The notes below the pieces were generated by a model. The model had not been told where the DNA came from. It saw only the letters and a list, made by a program, of their open reading frames with translations, and made no database searches. From positions 1-40,881 of the forward strand of contig JAJEHL010000034.1 of the NCBI GenBank assembly GCA_022823725.1: a stretch of DNA of 40,881 nt, in the 5' to 3' direction. This DNA is from Candidatus Latescibacterota bacterium. GTDB lineage: Bacteria; Latescibacterota; UBA2968. Positions 15,943-24,777 of the stretch are shown here, in pieces. Both the position numbers and the translations under genes were made by a program. Positions within the stretch are counted from its first letter, which is position 1; every line of letters begins with the position of its first letter.

Positions 15943-18183
15943 ATGCAGGAGCAGATGATGGATCGTTTACTGGACAATGAACAAAACGGTAGTCTAAATT
16001 GGTTGAAACACGCTTTGCCTGAAGGGGAAGACGAACTCATTCGGGTACAGACCGATCTGGATGAAAAAGGCGACTTCGGAAACCAGTGGGTGGTGGTGAC
16101 CCGCAATCGCGTGCTGGTGCGACAAAATGGCGCGATAGCAGATATTCCGATTTCCGAGATTGAACTGGCGCGAACTGAGGCTCTGGTGGGCGGTGCGCGT
16201 TTGGAAATACATCGAAAAAATAAGCCGACCGTGCATATTCCATATTCCATGACGCAGGCGCAAAAGTTTTCGGAGACTACGCGCGGGATTGAGCAACTGC
16301 GCAAGGGGCAGGAATTTTTTATTAATGCAAATCTGGACCGCACAATCTGCGAATCATGCGGTCGGCTATTGCCGGAAAAAAATGGGATATGTCCGGCCTG
16401 TTTGAACAAATTTGCAACACTGGGACGCATTGCATCGTATTTGAAACCCTACAAGATACGCGCGATTGTGCTGGCTCTGGCGTCTATTGTGACGACGGTT
16501 GCAGAATTGATTCCGCCTTATGTGACAAAACTCATTGTCGATGATGTGTTGGTGCTGCCCGAGGGCGTAGAGGCGCTGTACGACGAGCGGCTCAGTTTGC
16601 TCGGCTGGCTCGTGCTGGCTCTGGTGGGTATCCGGCTGATAACCTGGGGGGGAGAATGGGCGCACGGCTGGACAGTGACGTGGCTTTCCGCACGGGTGAC
16701 TGCAGATATCCGCAGCCAGCTTTACAGGCGTTTGGAGTTGCTGTCCCTGCAATTTTACGACAAACGGCAAGTTGGCGCAGTGATGTCTCGCGTGACGACG
16801 GATAGCAGTCGTTTACAGATGTTTTTGGTCGATGGATTGCCCTATCTGGTGATCGAGGCGATGATGTTGCTGGGGATTCTCGCCGCGCTGTTTATGATGA
16901 GTTGGTCACTGGCTGTTCTCGTGCTGATTCCCGTTCCGTTAATCATGATCTGGGGATATGCGTTTTATCGGCGGATGCGGAAATTTTTTACCAGTTGGAT
17001 GCAGTCGTGGTCTGACACTATGGCGCGGGTCAATGAAGCGCTCACGGGCATTCGCGTGGTGAAGGCATTTGCACAGGAAAAGCAGGAAATCAGGGTGTTC
17101 AAAAGGCGCAATGACAAATTGACGCGCATCGGTATTACGACAGAGGTCAACCGGGGCATTTTTTACAAAACGATGACCCTATTGACGGCGGCTGGCGTGA
17201 TTATTGTATGGTATTATGGAGGGCTTGAGGTAATCGATGGGGAATTGACGCTCGGCACTTTGATGGCTTTTTACAGTTATATGATGTTGCTTTACGGCCC
17301 GCTGGAATGGTTTGGGATGGTCAATTCGTGGATGACGCGTGCAATGGCCGGTGCAGAACGCATTTTTGAGATTATCGATACACCCTCCGAAGCGTATCAG
17401 GACCCCAATGCCGTGCCGGTACCCGATATCGAAGGGCGCGTGAATTTCAATGACGTCACATTCGGATACGACAAGAGCAAGCCCGTGCTGCACGAGATCA
17501 ACCTCGATGTCAAACCGGGAGAGATGATCGGGCTGGTGGGAAAATCCGGCGTGGGCAAGACGACAACGGTAAATCTGATTTGTCGGTTCTACGATGTTGA
17601 CCGCGGAAGCATTGAGGTAGATGGGGTGGATTTGCGCGATATTCGGCTGGAGGATTTGAGATCTCAAATTGGCATTGTGTTGCAAGAGCCGTTTCTGTTT
17701 TCGGGCAGTATTGCGGAAAATATTGGCTATGGCAAGCCGGGCGCGACATTCGATGAGATTGTAGAAGCAGCCAGGACAGCCCATGCACACGACTTTATTG
17801 TGACAAAGCCCGATGGCTACGATACGCTTATCGGCGAGCGCGGAGAATCGCTTTCGGGAGGCGAACGGCAGCGCGTGTCCATTGCACGAGCCATTTTACA
17901 CGATCCCAGAATTTTGATCTTAGACGAGGCCACATCGTCTGTTGATGTGCAAACTGAAAAGCGCATTCAAGATGCGGTTGCGCGATTGGTCAAAGGACGA
18001 ACGACTTTTGCAATAGCCCACCGTTTATCCACCCTTCGCAATGCCGACCGGCTGGTGGTGATGGATGCCGGACGCATTGTGGAAATGGGAACTCACCGCG
18101 AATTGCTGGAAAAGAAAGGTATGTTTTACAAATTGGTGCAGATGCAAGAAGAGATTTCACAGATTATTGCAATTAAGGAATAG
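15943..18183 (+). CDS. ABC exporter with N-terminal PH-like domain and zinc ribbon (first of pair)
   Basis: The 746-residue fused permease-ATPase starts at 15943 behind GGAGGTGA. Residues about 25-120 form a PH-like beta domain (NQWVVVTRNRVLV). A four-cysteine ribbon follows (C136, C139, C150, C153, around ESCGRLLPEKNGICPAC). The type IV exporter membrane domain spans about 160-480 with six segments. The nucleotide domain has Walker A GKSGVGKT (533-540), signature LSGGE (637-641), Walker B with Asp661/Glu662 and the AHRLST switch. The catalytic Glu is present. The N-terminal add-ons match exporters annotated as cyanophycin-metabolism-associated. It probably forms a heterodimer with the next gene, six bases downstream. 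Substrate unknown. Confidence 0.9.
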   Translation: MQEQMMDRLLDNEQNGSLNWLKHALPEGEDELIRVQTDLDEKGDFGNQWVVVTRNRVLVRQNGAIADIPISEIELARTEALVGGARLEIHRKNKPTVHIPYSMTQAQKFSETTRGIEQLRKGQEFFINANLDRTICESCGRLLPEKNGICPACLNKFATLGRIASYLKPYKIRAIVLALASIVTTVAELIPPYVTKLIVDDVLVLPEGVEALYDERLSLLGWLVLALVGIRLITWGGEWAHGWTVTWLSARVTADIRSQLYRRLELLSLQFYDKRQVGAVMSRVTTDSSRLQMFLVDGLPYLVIEAMMLLGILAALFMMSWSLAVLVLIPVPLIMIWGYAFYRRMRKFFTSWMQSWSDTMARVNEALTGIRVVKAFAQEKQEIRVFKRRNDKLTRIGITTEVNRGIFYKTMTLLTAAGVIIVWYYGGLEVIDGELTLGTLMAFYSYMMLLYGPLEWFGMVNSWMTRAMAGAERIFEIIDTPSEAYQDPNAVPVPDIEGRVNFNDVTFGYDKSKPVLHEINLDVKPGEMIGLVGKSGVGKTTTVNLICRFYDVDRGSIEVDGVDLRDIRLEDLRSQIGIVLQEPFLFSGSIAENIGYGKPGATFDEIVEAARTAHAHDFIVTKPDGYDTLIGERGESLSGGERQRVSIARAILHDPRILILDEATSSVDVQTEKRIQDAVARLVKGRTTFAIAHRLSTLRNADRLVVMDAGRIVEMGTHRELLEKKGMFYKLVQMQEEISQIIAIKE

Positions 18184-18189
18184 GTTCTC

Positions 18190-20469
18190 ATGAATCACTT
18201 ACCTGGAAAACCGTTGATCGAAAAACTCCCCCCATCCGTAGCAAAGAAGCTGCGTGCGGCAAAGCCCAATGGCGAGACCGTGCTGATGCAGGTGGCAACG
18301 GATCTGGACGAGTCCTTGAATTACAACCCGCAGTGGGTGGTGGTGACTGATCAACAGGTGCTGGTGATTCCCGAATCGGGTGTGGATGGCACACAGTCGA
18401 TGGCGATTGGCGATGTGGAAGACGTGAAAGTGGAGGAGCGCGTGGGGTTGGGCGCCCTGGCGTTGACGCACAAAGCAGGACCTGGAATGCATGTATCTTA
18501 TTCGCCATCTCTTACCGCTGTGTTTGCCGAAGTGGCAGATGGCATTAGGCAGTTGACGGATAATGAGCCATTAACATTGCCCACAGAATTGGAGCAGACG
18601 CACTGCGAGCATTGTGGGCGTCGGTTACCGGAAAAGAATGGGGTGTGTGCTGCGTGTTTGAAAAAGTGGCAGACGTTTCGGCGCATTGTGGGTTATATGG
18701 CTGCTTATCCCGTGCGTCTGGTCACCACCATAGCCCTGACATTTGTCAGCGCTTTATTTACGCTGTTGCCACCCAAAATTACAGAGTATGTGATTGACGG
18801 TGTTTTGACAACGGGCTGGGATGCGGTTGAGATTCCATTTATCACATCAACTGATCGCCTTGATCGATTGGGACTGTTGATTTTAGGGCTTGTTATTATA
18901 CGGCTGTTGATCTGGGGGGTCGATGTGGTGATGGCGGCGTTGAGCCGGTCGTTGGGGTTGCGCGCTATCGGCGATTTGCGGGAAGATCTCTACCGCGCGT
19001 TTCAGATGGTGCCTGTTCGCTTTTACGATCGGCGAAAAGTGGGGGCGCTGACGTCCCGCATGAATAATGATACGGACCGCATGGAAGTGATCATGACGTA
19101 TGATTTTTATTATGTGTTTTCAAACAGTTTGTTATTTGTCGGCATTCTGGGCTTTCTGGCGTGGATGAACTGGCAACTCACGCTGTTTGTGGTGGCTCCT
19201 ATTCCGCTGATTGTGCTTGCCGGCACACGGATATGGTACCGCATCATGACATTCTGGACGCAGTGGTCGGGAAAGTGGGGCAGGTTATCGGCACAGTTGA
19301 ATGAGTCAATTCACGGTATTCGCGTTGTGAAAGCATTTGCACAGGAAGCAAAAGAGAGCGAGCGTTTTGACCAGTACAACGAAGACCTGCGCGATGTGGA
19401 TACCCGGGGCGAACGGGCCTGGTTTGTTTTTTGGACTGTGACAAATCTGTTTATGAACGTCGGGGTGTTTTTTGTATGGTACTTCGGCGGAAAACAGATT
19501 CTGGGCGGTGAATTGACGCTGGGTGCGTTAATCGCATTTATGAGTTATCTCTGGATGTTGTACCAACCATTGCGATGGTTTGGAGATTTTTACAGTTATA
19601 TTTTGCGGGCATTTGCCGGCGCGCAGCGCGTGTTCGAGGTGATCGATTCCGAACCCGAGCCATATCAGAAACCCGATGCCGTGCGGCTGCCCAAAATTGA
19701 GGGTGGTTTGAAGTTCGAGTCCGTGTTCTTTGGTTATGATCCCGGCAAACCCGTGCTCAAGGGGGTTGATCTGGAAGTGAAGGCGGGCGAGATGATAGGA
19801 CTTGTGGGCAAGTCCGGCGCTGGCAAGTCAACGCTTATCAATTTGATATGTCGATTCTACGATCCAGACCGCGGGCAGTTGATGGTGGATGGCGTGCCGA
19901 TGACCGATGTGAGTTTACGCGATTTGCGATCCCAAATCGGAATGGTACACCAGCAACCCTTTTTGTTTGACGGCACGATTGCCGAAAATATCGCCTATGG
20001 CAAACCAAACGCGACCTTTGACGAGGTAATGCGCGCCGCAATGGCAGCCGAAGCACACGAGTTTATTGTCAAGAAGCCCGATGGTTATGATATGCGGGTG
20101 GGAGAAAGCGGCGGGCGTCTGTCGGGCGGCGAAAAACAGCGGGTGTCTATTGCGCGGGCGATTTTGCACAATCCGCGGATTCTCATTCTCGACGAAGCCA
20201 CTTCTTCACTGGATACACCAACCGAGAAAAAGATTCAAACAGCGATTGCACGTCTGGTTGAGGGGCGCACGACATTTGCTATAGCACACCGTTTGTCAAC
20301 GCTTCGCAGCGCAGATCGGCTCGTGGTTATGGATGAGGGCAATATCGCCGAAGTTGGTACGCATCAGGAGTTGATGGACCGGGAGGGCATTTTTTATCGC
20401 CTGGTCAGGACACAGCAAGAGACGACGTTGGATATGTTTATGACTGCGGTGGGGGTAGAGTTGGAATAG
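18190..20469 (+). CDS. ABC exporter with N-terminal PH-like domain and zinc ribbon (second of pair)
   Basis: The 759-residue paralogue of the preceding protein has the same domain order: PH-like (NPQWVVVTDQQVLVI), ribbon cysteines C139, C142, C153 and C156, a six-helix exporter domain and an ATPase. The ATPase shows GKSGAGKST, LSGGEKQRVSIARAI, ILILDEATSSLD and AHRLST. Both partners keep canonical catalytic residues, so this is not a degenerate-site heterodimer like TM287/288. The ATG is six bases after the upstream stop and the DUF1854 gene begins 23 bases downstream. Conservation of the ribbon spacing between the two proteins argues that the ribbon is functional, perhaps a docking surface for DUF1854 or another partner; that part is inference. 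Confidence 0.9.
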   Translation: MNHLPGKPLIEKLPPSVAKKLRAAKPNGETVLMQVATDLDESLNYNPQWVVVTDQQVLVIPESGVDGTQSMAIGDVEDVKVEERVGLGALALTHKAGPGMHVSYSPSLTAVFAEVADGIRQLTDNEPLTLPTELEQTHCEHCGRRLPEKNGVCAACLKKWQTFRRIVGYMAAYPVRLVTTIALTFVSALFTLLPPKITEYVIDGVLTTGWDAVEIPFITSTDRLDRLGLLILGLVIIRLLIWGVDVVMAALSRSLGLRAIGDLREDLYRAFQMVPVRFYDRRKVGALTSRMNNDTDRMEVIMTYDFYYVFSNSLLFVGILGFLAWMNWQLTLFVVAPIPLIVLAGTRIWYRIMTFWTQWSGKWGRLSAQLNESIHGIRVVKAFAQEAKESERFDQYNEDLRDVDTRGERAWFVFWTVTNLFMNVGVFFVWYFGGKQILGGELTLGALIAFMSYLWMLYQPLRWFGDFYSYILRAFAGAQRVFEVIDSEPEPYQKPDAVRLPKIEGGLKFESVFFGYDPGKPVLKGVDLEVKAGEMIGLVGKSGAGKSTLINLICRFYDPDRGQLMVDGVPMTDVSLRDLRSQIGMVHQQPFLFDGTIAENIAYGKPNATFDEVMRAAMAAEAHEFIVKKPDGYDMRVGESGGRLSGGEKQRVSIARAILHNPRILILDEATSSLDTPTEKKIQTAIARLVEGRTTFAIAHRLSTLRSADRLVVMDEGNIAEVGTHQELMDREGIFYRLVRTQQETTLDMFMTAVGVELE

Positions 20470-20492
20470 GGTAATTTTGATCGGAGATTTTG

Positions 20493-21062
20493 ATGGCTAC
20501 GGATATGCTGGAGATGGAAGTGGAAGAGTTTGAAGAAAATACAGAGGAATGGAAGCCGATACCCATTGAGATGGTACATCCCGAATCGGTTGATCCGCGT
20601 AAGATCCGCTTGTTTAAGGAGCCACAGTGGATTTTGCGGATGACGATTGAAGGAGATCGGTCCTATACCCGCGTGAAAGTGGTGCGGGCAGCACCTTTGA
20701 CGGAGCCGGATCGCTATTTTTGCATTTTGGATATCAAGGATGAAGCGATCTGTATGGTCAAAGATCTGTCCGATTTGCCAGACGAGAGCCAGGATCTGGT
20801 GTATGAGGAATTAGACAACCGATATTTGACGGCTGAGATCCTGAAGATCGTAGCGTTGCAAAATGAATACGGGATAACGTACTGGACTGTCGATACGGAC
20901 CGGGGCAGGCGCGATTTTGTGGCCAAGTCCGTCGCTGAAAACGCACAGTGGTTGAGTGATACGCGGTTGATGATTTTTGATGTGGATAACAATCGCTTTG
21001 AGGTTCCCGATATACGGGCGCTGGATCGCCGCAGTCAGGGATTGTTGGAATCAGTTGTATAA
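20493..21062 (+). CDS. DUF1854 family protein (exporter-associated)
   Basis: The 189-residue cytosolic protein starts at ATG 20493 with CGGAG six bases upstream; a TTG three bases earlier is less likely. After an acidic N-terminus, residues about 30-188 match DUF1854: RKIRLFKEPQWILRMTI, KVVRAAPLTEPDRYFCILD, TYWTVDTDRGRRDF and the terminal DIRALDRRSQGLLESVV. The family is known mainly from gene neighbourhoods with the PH/zinc-ribbon ABC exporters, annotated as cyanophycin-metabolism-associated in proteobacteria. Its biochemical role has not been defined to my knowledge. Being last in the exporter operon supports a role as a partner or regulator of the transporter. Confidence 0.88.
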   Translation: MATDMLEMEVEEFEENTEEWKPIPIEMVHPESVDPRKIRLFKEPQWILRMTIEGDRSYTRVKVVRAAPLTEPDRYFCILDIKDEAICMVKDLSDLPDESQDLVYEELDNRYLTAEILKIVALQNEYGITYWTVDTDRGRRDFVAKSVAENAQWLSDTRLMIFDVDNNRFEVPDIRALDRRSQGLLESVV

Positions 21063-21079
21063 AATAAAGGATAGAATCT

Positions 21080-21364
21080 ATGAAGACAAACAACGACAAT
21101 GCGATGGGTGACACCAAAACCATTGAGGCATCGGAGTTCAAGATCAAGTGTCTGAAACTCATGGACGAGGTTGCTGAAACCGGCGAAGATATTGTCATTA
21201 CCAGGAACGGCCGCCCGGTTTCGAGGATCGTACCGTATTGGGAGAAGCCGAAGACACTTTGGGGCATTGATCGCGGAAAATTCGAGATACTTGGTGACAT
21301 CATCGAGCCAATTGACGTGGAATGGGAGGCCGAAACCGGTAAAATGCGAGACGGTGACAAGTGA
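21080..21364 (+). CDS. Phd/YefM family antitoxin
   Basis: The 94-residue protein contains the Phd/YefM pattern: TIEASEFKIKCLKLMDEV, ETGEDIVITRNGRPVSRIVP, then an acidic C-terminal tail that would occlude the toxin (EPIDVEWEAETGKM). It neutralises the PIN-domain toxin encoded immediately downstream, and the N-terminal half should bind the operator. The stop overlaps the GTG start of the toxin gene (GTGA). It lies 17 bases after the DUF1854 stop, close enough to be read through from the exporter operon. Confidence 0.9.
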   Translation: MKTNNDNAMGDTKTIEASEFKIKCLKLMDEVAETGEDIVITRNGRPVSRIVPYWEKPKTLWGIDRGKFEILGDIIEPIDVEWEAETGKMRDGDK

Positions 21365-21759
21365 TTCTACTCGACACGCATGTTATGCTATGGCTCAGAT
21401 TGGGTGTGCCGCGATTGGGGACCAATGCCCGACGCGAAATTGACCAGGCGTGGCAGTCCAATGAAGTGGGAGTCTCTGCAATTTCGTTCTGGGAAGTGGC
21501 AATGCTCAAGGATAAAGGACGGATCAGGTTTCCTATGGATGTCGGACGATGGCGCCGAGAGCAACTGGCACAGGGCTTGATCGAGATTTCCGTTGATGGA
21601 GAAATTGCCACTCGTGCCGGTCTTCTTCCTAACATGCACGGCGACCCAGCAGATCGCCTCATTGTCGCCACTGCGTTATCTGGCCACAGGCTGGTGACCG
21701 CCGACCAGCGAATTCTCGATTGGTCCGGACAGTTGAACCGACTGGATGCAGCCAAGTAG
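21361..21759 (+). CDS. vapC: VapC-type PIN domain toxin
   Basis: The 132-residue PIN-domain RNase starts with GTG at 21361, overlapping the antitoxin stop. The acidic metal-binding set is complete: Asp5 in LLDTHVMLW, Glu45 in SFWE, Asp98 in GDPADRLIVATA and Asp115 in TADQRIL. Members of this subgroup cleave tRNA or rRNA. The gene is full length, so the cassette is probably active. Nothing suggests that it belongs functionally to the exporter operon. Confidence 0.93.
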   Translation: MILLDTHVMLWLRLGVPRLGTNARREIDQAWQSNEVGVSAISFWEVAMLKDKGRIRFPMDVGRWRREQLAQGLIEISVDGEIATRAGLLPNMHGDPADRLIVATALSGHRLVTADQRILDWSGQLNRLDAAK

Positions 21760-21837
21760 AAAGTCCTTATTTTTTTCTCACCTCAAGTATGTAGCGGAAT
21801 AACCACCTGGTGCATTTGACCGCGATAATCGAACTGC

Positions 21838-21880
21838 AAAGAGTATGCCCCGGCACAATGATGCTGGGGCATACTCTTTT
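21838..21880. terminator. Strong hairpin terminator downstream of vapC
   Basis: AAAGAGTATGCCCC (21838-21851) pairs perfectly with GGGGCATACTCTTT (21866-21879); three inner pairs extend it around an eight-base loop. A-rich and T-rich ends make it usable in both directions. The rest of the gap from 21760 to 22056 shows no gene; it should hold the sppA promoter, which I could not pin down. Confidence 0.8.
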
Positions 21881-22056
21881 GGGGGGGTATCCTGCTCCAT
21901 CCTTGCATCACTGGATAGAGTCATTCCAGTGCAGGCTATGCTCATCCTTTTTTCTTGTATGGTCAGTCTCGAATCACTAACTTGTCGAAACTCGGTGAGA
22001 TATTTATGCGTCTCTTTATTAGCAAATAATTTTAATTCGGTTATCTGGAGGGTTTT

Positions 22057-23811
22057 ATGCGAAAAAAAATAGGTCGAATTTTGGCGTGGATTGGCGGAAT
22101 TACAGTGGGGTTGGTCGTCCTGATCATCTTGGCGGTTGCATTGTTCTCTGGCGAAGATCCCGTGCCCGATCAGGTAATTTTGGAGATCAATCTGGAGCAG
22201 GGGGTTGCGGAGTATGTGCCCGAAGATCCGTTTGCAAAATTGATCGCAGACGAAACGCGCTCGCTGCGCGATGTAATAGGTGCTTTAGACGCAGCGGCTT
22301 CAGATGACCGCGTTGTGGGATTGCTGGCTCGTGGGGGCGGCGCGCCGATGGGCTTTGCACAGGCACAAGAAATAAGAGATGCGGTTCTGGCTTTTGGAAA
22401 AAGCGGAAAACCCACCGCGATTTTTGCCGAGACATTTGGCGAATTTGGATCGGGCAATGTCGGATATTATCTGGCGACGGCATTTGAGCGCATCTATCTC
22501 CAGCCCTCGGGTGATGTGGGGTTGATGGGACTGGCGATGGAGCATCCCTTTGTCAGGGGAACATTGGATTCGCTTGGGATTGGGGTGCAGATGGATCACC
22601 GATATGAATATAAAAATGCAATGAACCTATATACCGAAACCAAATTTACAGACGCGCATCGCGAGGCGAGTGAAGCACTTTTAAAGTCGATGGTCGATCA
22701 GATGGTCCTGGGTATTTCTCGGGCGCGGGGTACAACGCCCGAAGCTGTCCGCGACCTCATCAATCGCGGGCCATTTCTGGCGCTGTCTGCCCATGCCGAA
22801 GGACTGGTAGATAGTCTGGCGTATTGGGATGAGGTGCGCGATCTGGTGAAGAGCGAACACAGCAAAGATGCCAAATGGCTGGATATAAAGAATTATCTCA
22901 AGCGTATCGATGAAAAGCCATATAGTGAAGGGACAAAGGTGGCGTTGATATACGGCGTGGGACCTGTGCATCGCGGCAAGAGCACCTACGATCCCTTATA
23001 TGCGTCAGGAACAATGGGCGCGAGTACGCTGACCAGTGCTTTTCGCGATGCTGTAAAGGATAAGGATGTGCGCGCAATTCTGTTTCGAATAGACTCTCCT
23101 GGCGGGTCTTATGTTGCTTCAGATGCGATCTGGCGCGAGGTTGCCAAAGCGAAGAAGGCGGGCAAACCCGTGATTGTGTCAATGGGCAATGTGGCCGGTT
23201 CTGGAGGATATTTTGTGGCGATGAATGCCGATAAGATTGTGGCGCAACCCGGTAGCATCACGGGATCCATTGGGGTATTAGCGGGAAAGTTCGTGACAAC
23301 TGAATTTTGGAAACGCCTGGGCATTACCTGGGATACGGCGCAGGTGGGTGAAAACGCGCTGATATGGGGCACGGGTGCAGAATTTACACCCGAACAATGG
23401 GCGAAATTTCAGACGTGGTTAGATCGCATTTACGAAGATTTTACAGCAAAGGTGGGCGAGGGGCGCGACATGTCACAGGCTGATGTCCACGCTGTGGCAA
23501 AGGGGAGAATCTGGACTGGGGAGGATGCCAAAACGCAGGGCCTGATCGATGAATTGGGCGGCCTGAAGACCGCGATGCGTCTGATTCGGGAGGCATTGGA
23601 ATTGGAAGCTGATGAATCTCTCAACCTCGTGGTATTTCCCAAAGAAAAGACGCTGATAGAACAGGTGATGGAAAAAGGACTGATCCGCACGCTGAGCAAT
23701 GGCGATGCGTTGATGAAACTCTCCACAGAGTTGCAACCTGTTTTTCGATTTGCGCGCACAGTGGGACAGCCGCGACAGGTTTTGGAGATGACACCTATGA
23801 ATATTCGATAA
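22057..23811 (+). CDS. sppA: Signal peptide peptidase SppA, long (67-kDa) form
   Basis: The 584-residue inner-membrane serine protease degrades cleaved signal peptides. One N-terminal membrane segment spans about residues 8-30 (ILAWIGGITVGLVVLIILAV). Two tandem ClpP-like domains follow. The dyad is Lys186 (in EYKNAMNLY) from the first domain and Ser382 (in NVAGSGGYF) from the second, 196 residues apart as in E. coli SppA. Other family marks are FRIDSPGG and the TGSIGV segment. Length matches the long form. Start ATG 22057 has GGAGGG upstream. It is followed after 14 bases by the amidohydrolase-fold gene, which suggests co-transcription. Confidence 0.95.
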   Translation: MRKKIGRILAWIGGITVGLVVLIILAVALFSGEDPVPDQVILEINLEQGVAEYVPEDPFAKLIADETRSLRDVIGALDAAASDDRVVGLLARGGGAPMGFAQAQEIRDAVLAFGKSGKPTAIFAETFGEFGSGNVGYYLATAFERIYLQPSGDVGLMGLAMEHPFVRGTLDSLGIGVQMDHRYEYKNAMNLYTETKFTDAHREASEALLKSMVDQMVLGISRARGTTPEAVRDLINRGPFLALSAHAEGLVDSLAYWDEVRDLVKSEHSKDAKWLDIKNYLKRIDEKPYSEGTKVALIYGVGPVHRGKSTYDPLYASGTMGASTLTSAFRDAVKDKDVRAILFRIDSPGGSYVASDAIWREVAKAKKAGKPVIVSMGNVAGSGGYFVAMNADKIVAQPGSITGSIGVLAGKFVTTEFWKRLGITWDTAQVGENALIWGTGAEFTPEQWAKFQTWLDRIYEDFTAKVGEGRDMSQADVHAVAKGRIWTGEDAKTQGLIDELGGLKTAMRLIREALELEADESLNLVVFPKEKTLIEQVMEKGLIRTLSNGDALMKLSTELQPVFRFARTVGQPRQVLEMTPMNIR

Positions 23812-23825
23812 TAAGGGAGGGTATT

Positions 23826-24584
23826 ATGATAACCGCAGATTTTGAAGCGTATTTGACAGATGACTGGTATGGGCAGCAGATAACGGTTGATGCTTTGCTG
23901 GAATGTGAGGCCGAAGCGGGATTTGAGATGGCGGTGGTCATGCCGCAGACCAAACCCCTTCCGGATAATGATGGGTTGCTCGACAAGACAGCGGGACACC
24001 CCCAGCTTTTGCCCTGTCCGCTCGTGGATCCGCATTGGGGTGAAGAGGGGATTTCCGCTTTGAAGACGTATGTCGATCGCGGTGCTCTGGGCGTGAAGCT
24101 AATGGGTGCTATCCACAAATACAATGTGGATGATCCCATGGTCATTCCGTTTGTGGAGTCTGCCCGAGACCTGGGGATTGTGGTATCGATTCATTCCGGG
24201 CGCGACAACTGCAGTGCTGAGCGCATTGGCAATGTGGCGCAACAAGTGCCCGGCGTGCCAATTATTATGGATCACATGGGCTTTCCCGATGGGTTTGATA
24301 CAGCCCTTGATGTGTGCCGAGAATGTCCCGATGTATATCTGGGTACAACGATTCTGCGATTTCACAAGTTGTGGGCTATTAATCCCGAAGAAACCGTGCC
24401 GCATGAGGTCAAACAGGCTGTTGAAGAATTGGGGCCAGAACGGATTGTTTTTGGATCCAATTTGCCGGAATATCGCCCGATTCAGGTCAAGCGGGCAATT
24501 CAGCGGTTGGAATTGGGTGACGAAGCGGAAACTCTGATCTTCGGAGGGAATTTGGGCCGGATTTACGGAATTGGAGGCAGTTGA
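23826..24584 (+). CDS. Amidohydrolase-2 family protein lacking canonical metal ligands
   Basis: The 252-residue TIM-barrel protein of the amidohydrolase_2 (COG2159) type has GALGVKLMG (Lys91), VVSIHSGRDN (His123) and IIMDHMGFPD (His150) in order, then RIVFGSNLPEY near the end. Two usual metal sites are altered. The N-terminal strand reads ITADFEAYL where active members have D.H.H, and the late Asp of the FGSD motif is Asn212. A metal-free decarboxylase-like or non-catalytic role is possible. The start at 23826 follows AAGGGAGG. The gene sits behind sppA and is closed by a terminator at 24605. The substrate is not inferable. Confidence 0.8.
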   Translation: MITADFEAYLTDDWYGQQITVDALLECEAEAGFEMAVVMPQTKPLPDNDGLLDKTAGHPQLLPCPLVDPHWGEEGISALKTYVDRGALGVKLMGAIHKYNVDDPMVIPFVESARDLGIVVSIHSGRDNCSAERIGNVAQQVPGVPIIMDHMGFPDGFDTALDVCRECPDVYLGTTILRFHKLWAINPEETVPHEVKQAVEELGPERIVFGSNLPEYRPIQVKRAIQRLELGDEAETLIFGGNLGRIYGIGGS

Positions 24585-24604
24585 TCGTTGGCTTGTAAAA
24601 CGTG

Positions 24605-24635
24605 AAAAGGGCGGCCTGTGGGTACGCCCTTTTTT
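24605..24635 (+). terminator. Rho-independent terminator
   Basis: AAAAGGGCG (24605-24613) pairs with CGCCCTTTT (24625-24633) across an 11-base loop, followed by more T residues. It ends the sppA-amidohydrolase unit. Confidence 0.85.
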
Positions 24636-24777
24636 ATTTTTCACCTTATATCTGTATTCATCGGTGGTTTTTTTCTGATTTTCCTTGATTTTTTTCCATA
24701 AACTTGTTTAACTTTTTGAGCTTAAAAAATTAGCCAACCTTCCTTTATCGCTTAACTCACAGGAGGTAAATCTCAGA

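Noticed and set aside
12085-21062. Lasso peptide or cyanophycin biosynthesis cluster
   Set aside because: No precursor peptide, lasso protease, cyanophycin synthetase or cyanophycinase could be seen, so naming either pathway would go beyond the sequence.
21845-22072. 75-residue plus-strand frame before sppA
   Set aside because: It runs through the terminator hairpin and overlaps the sppA start; no ribosome site and no similarity.
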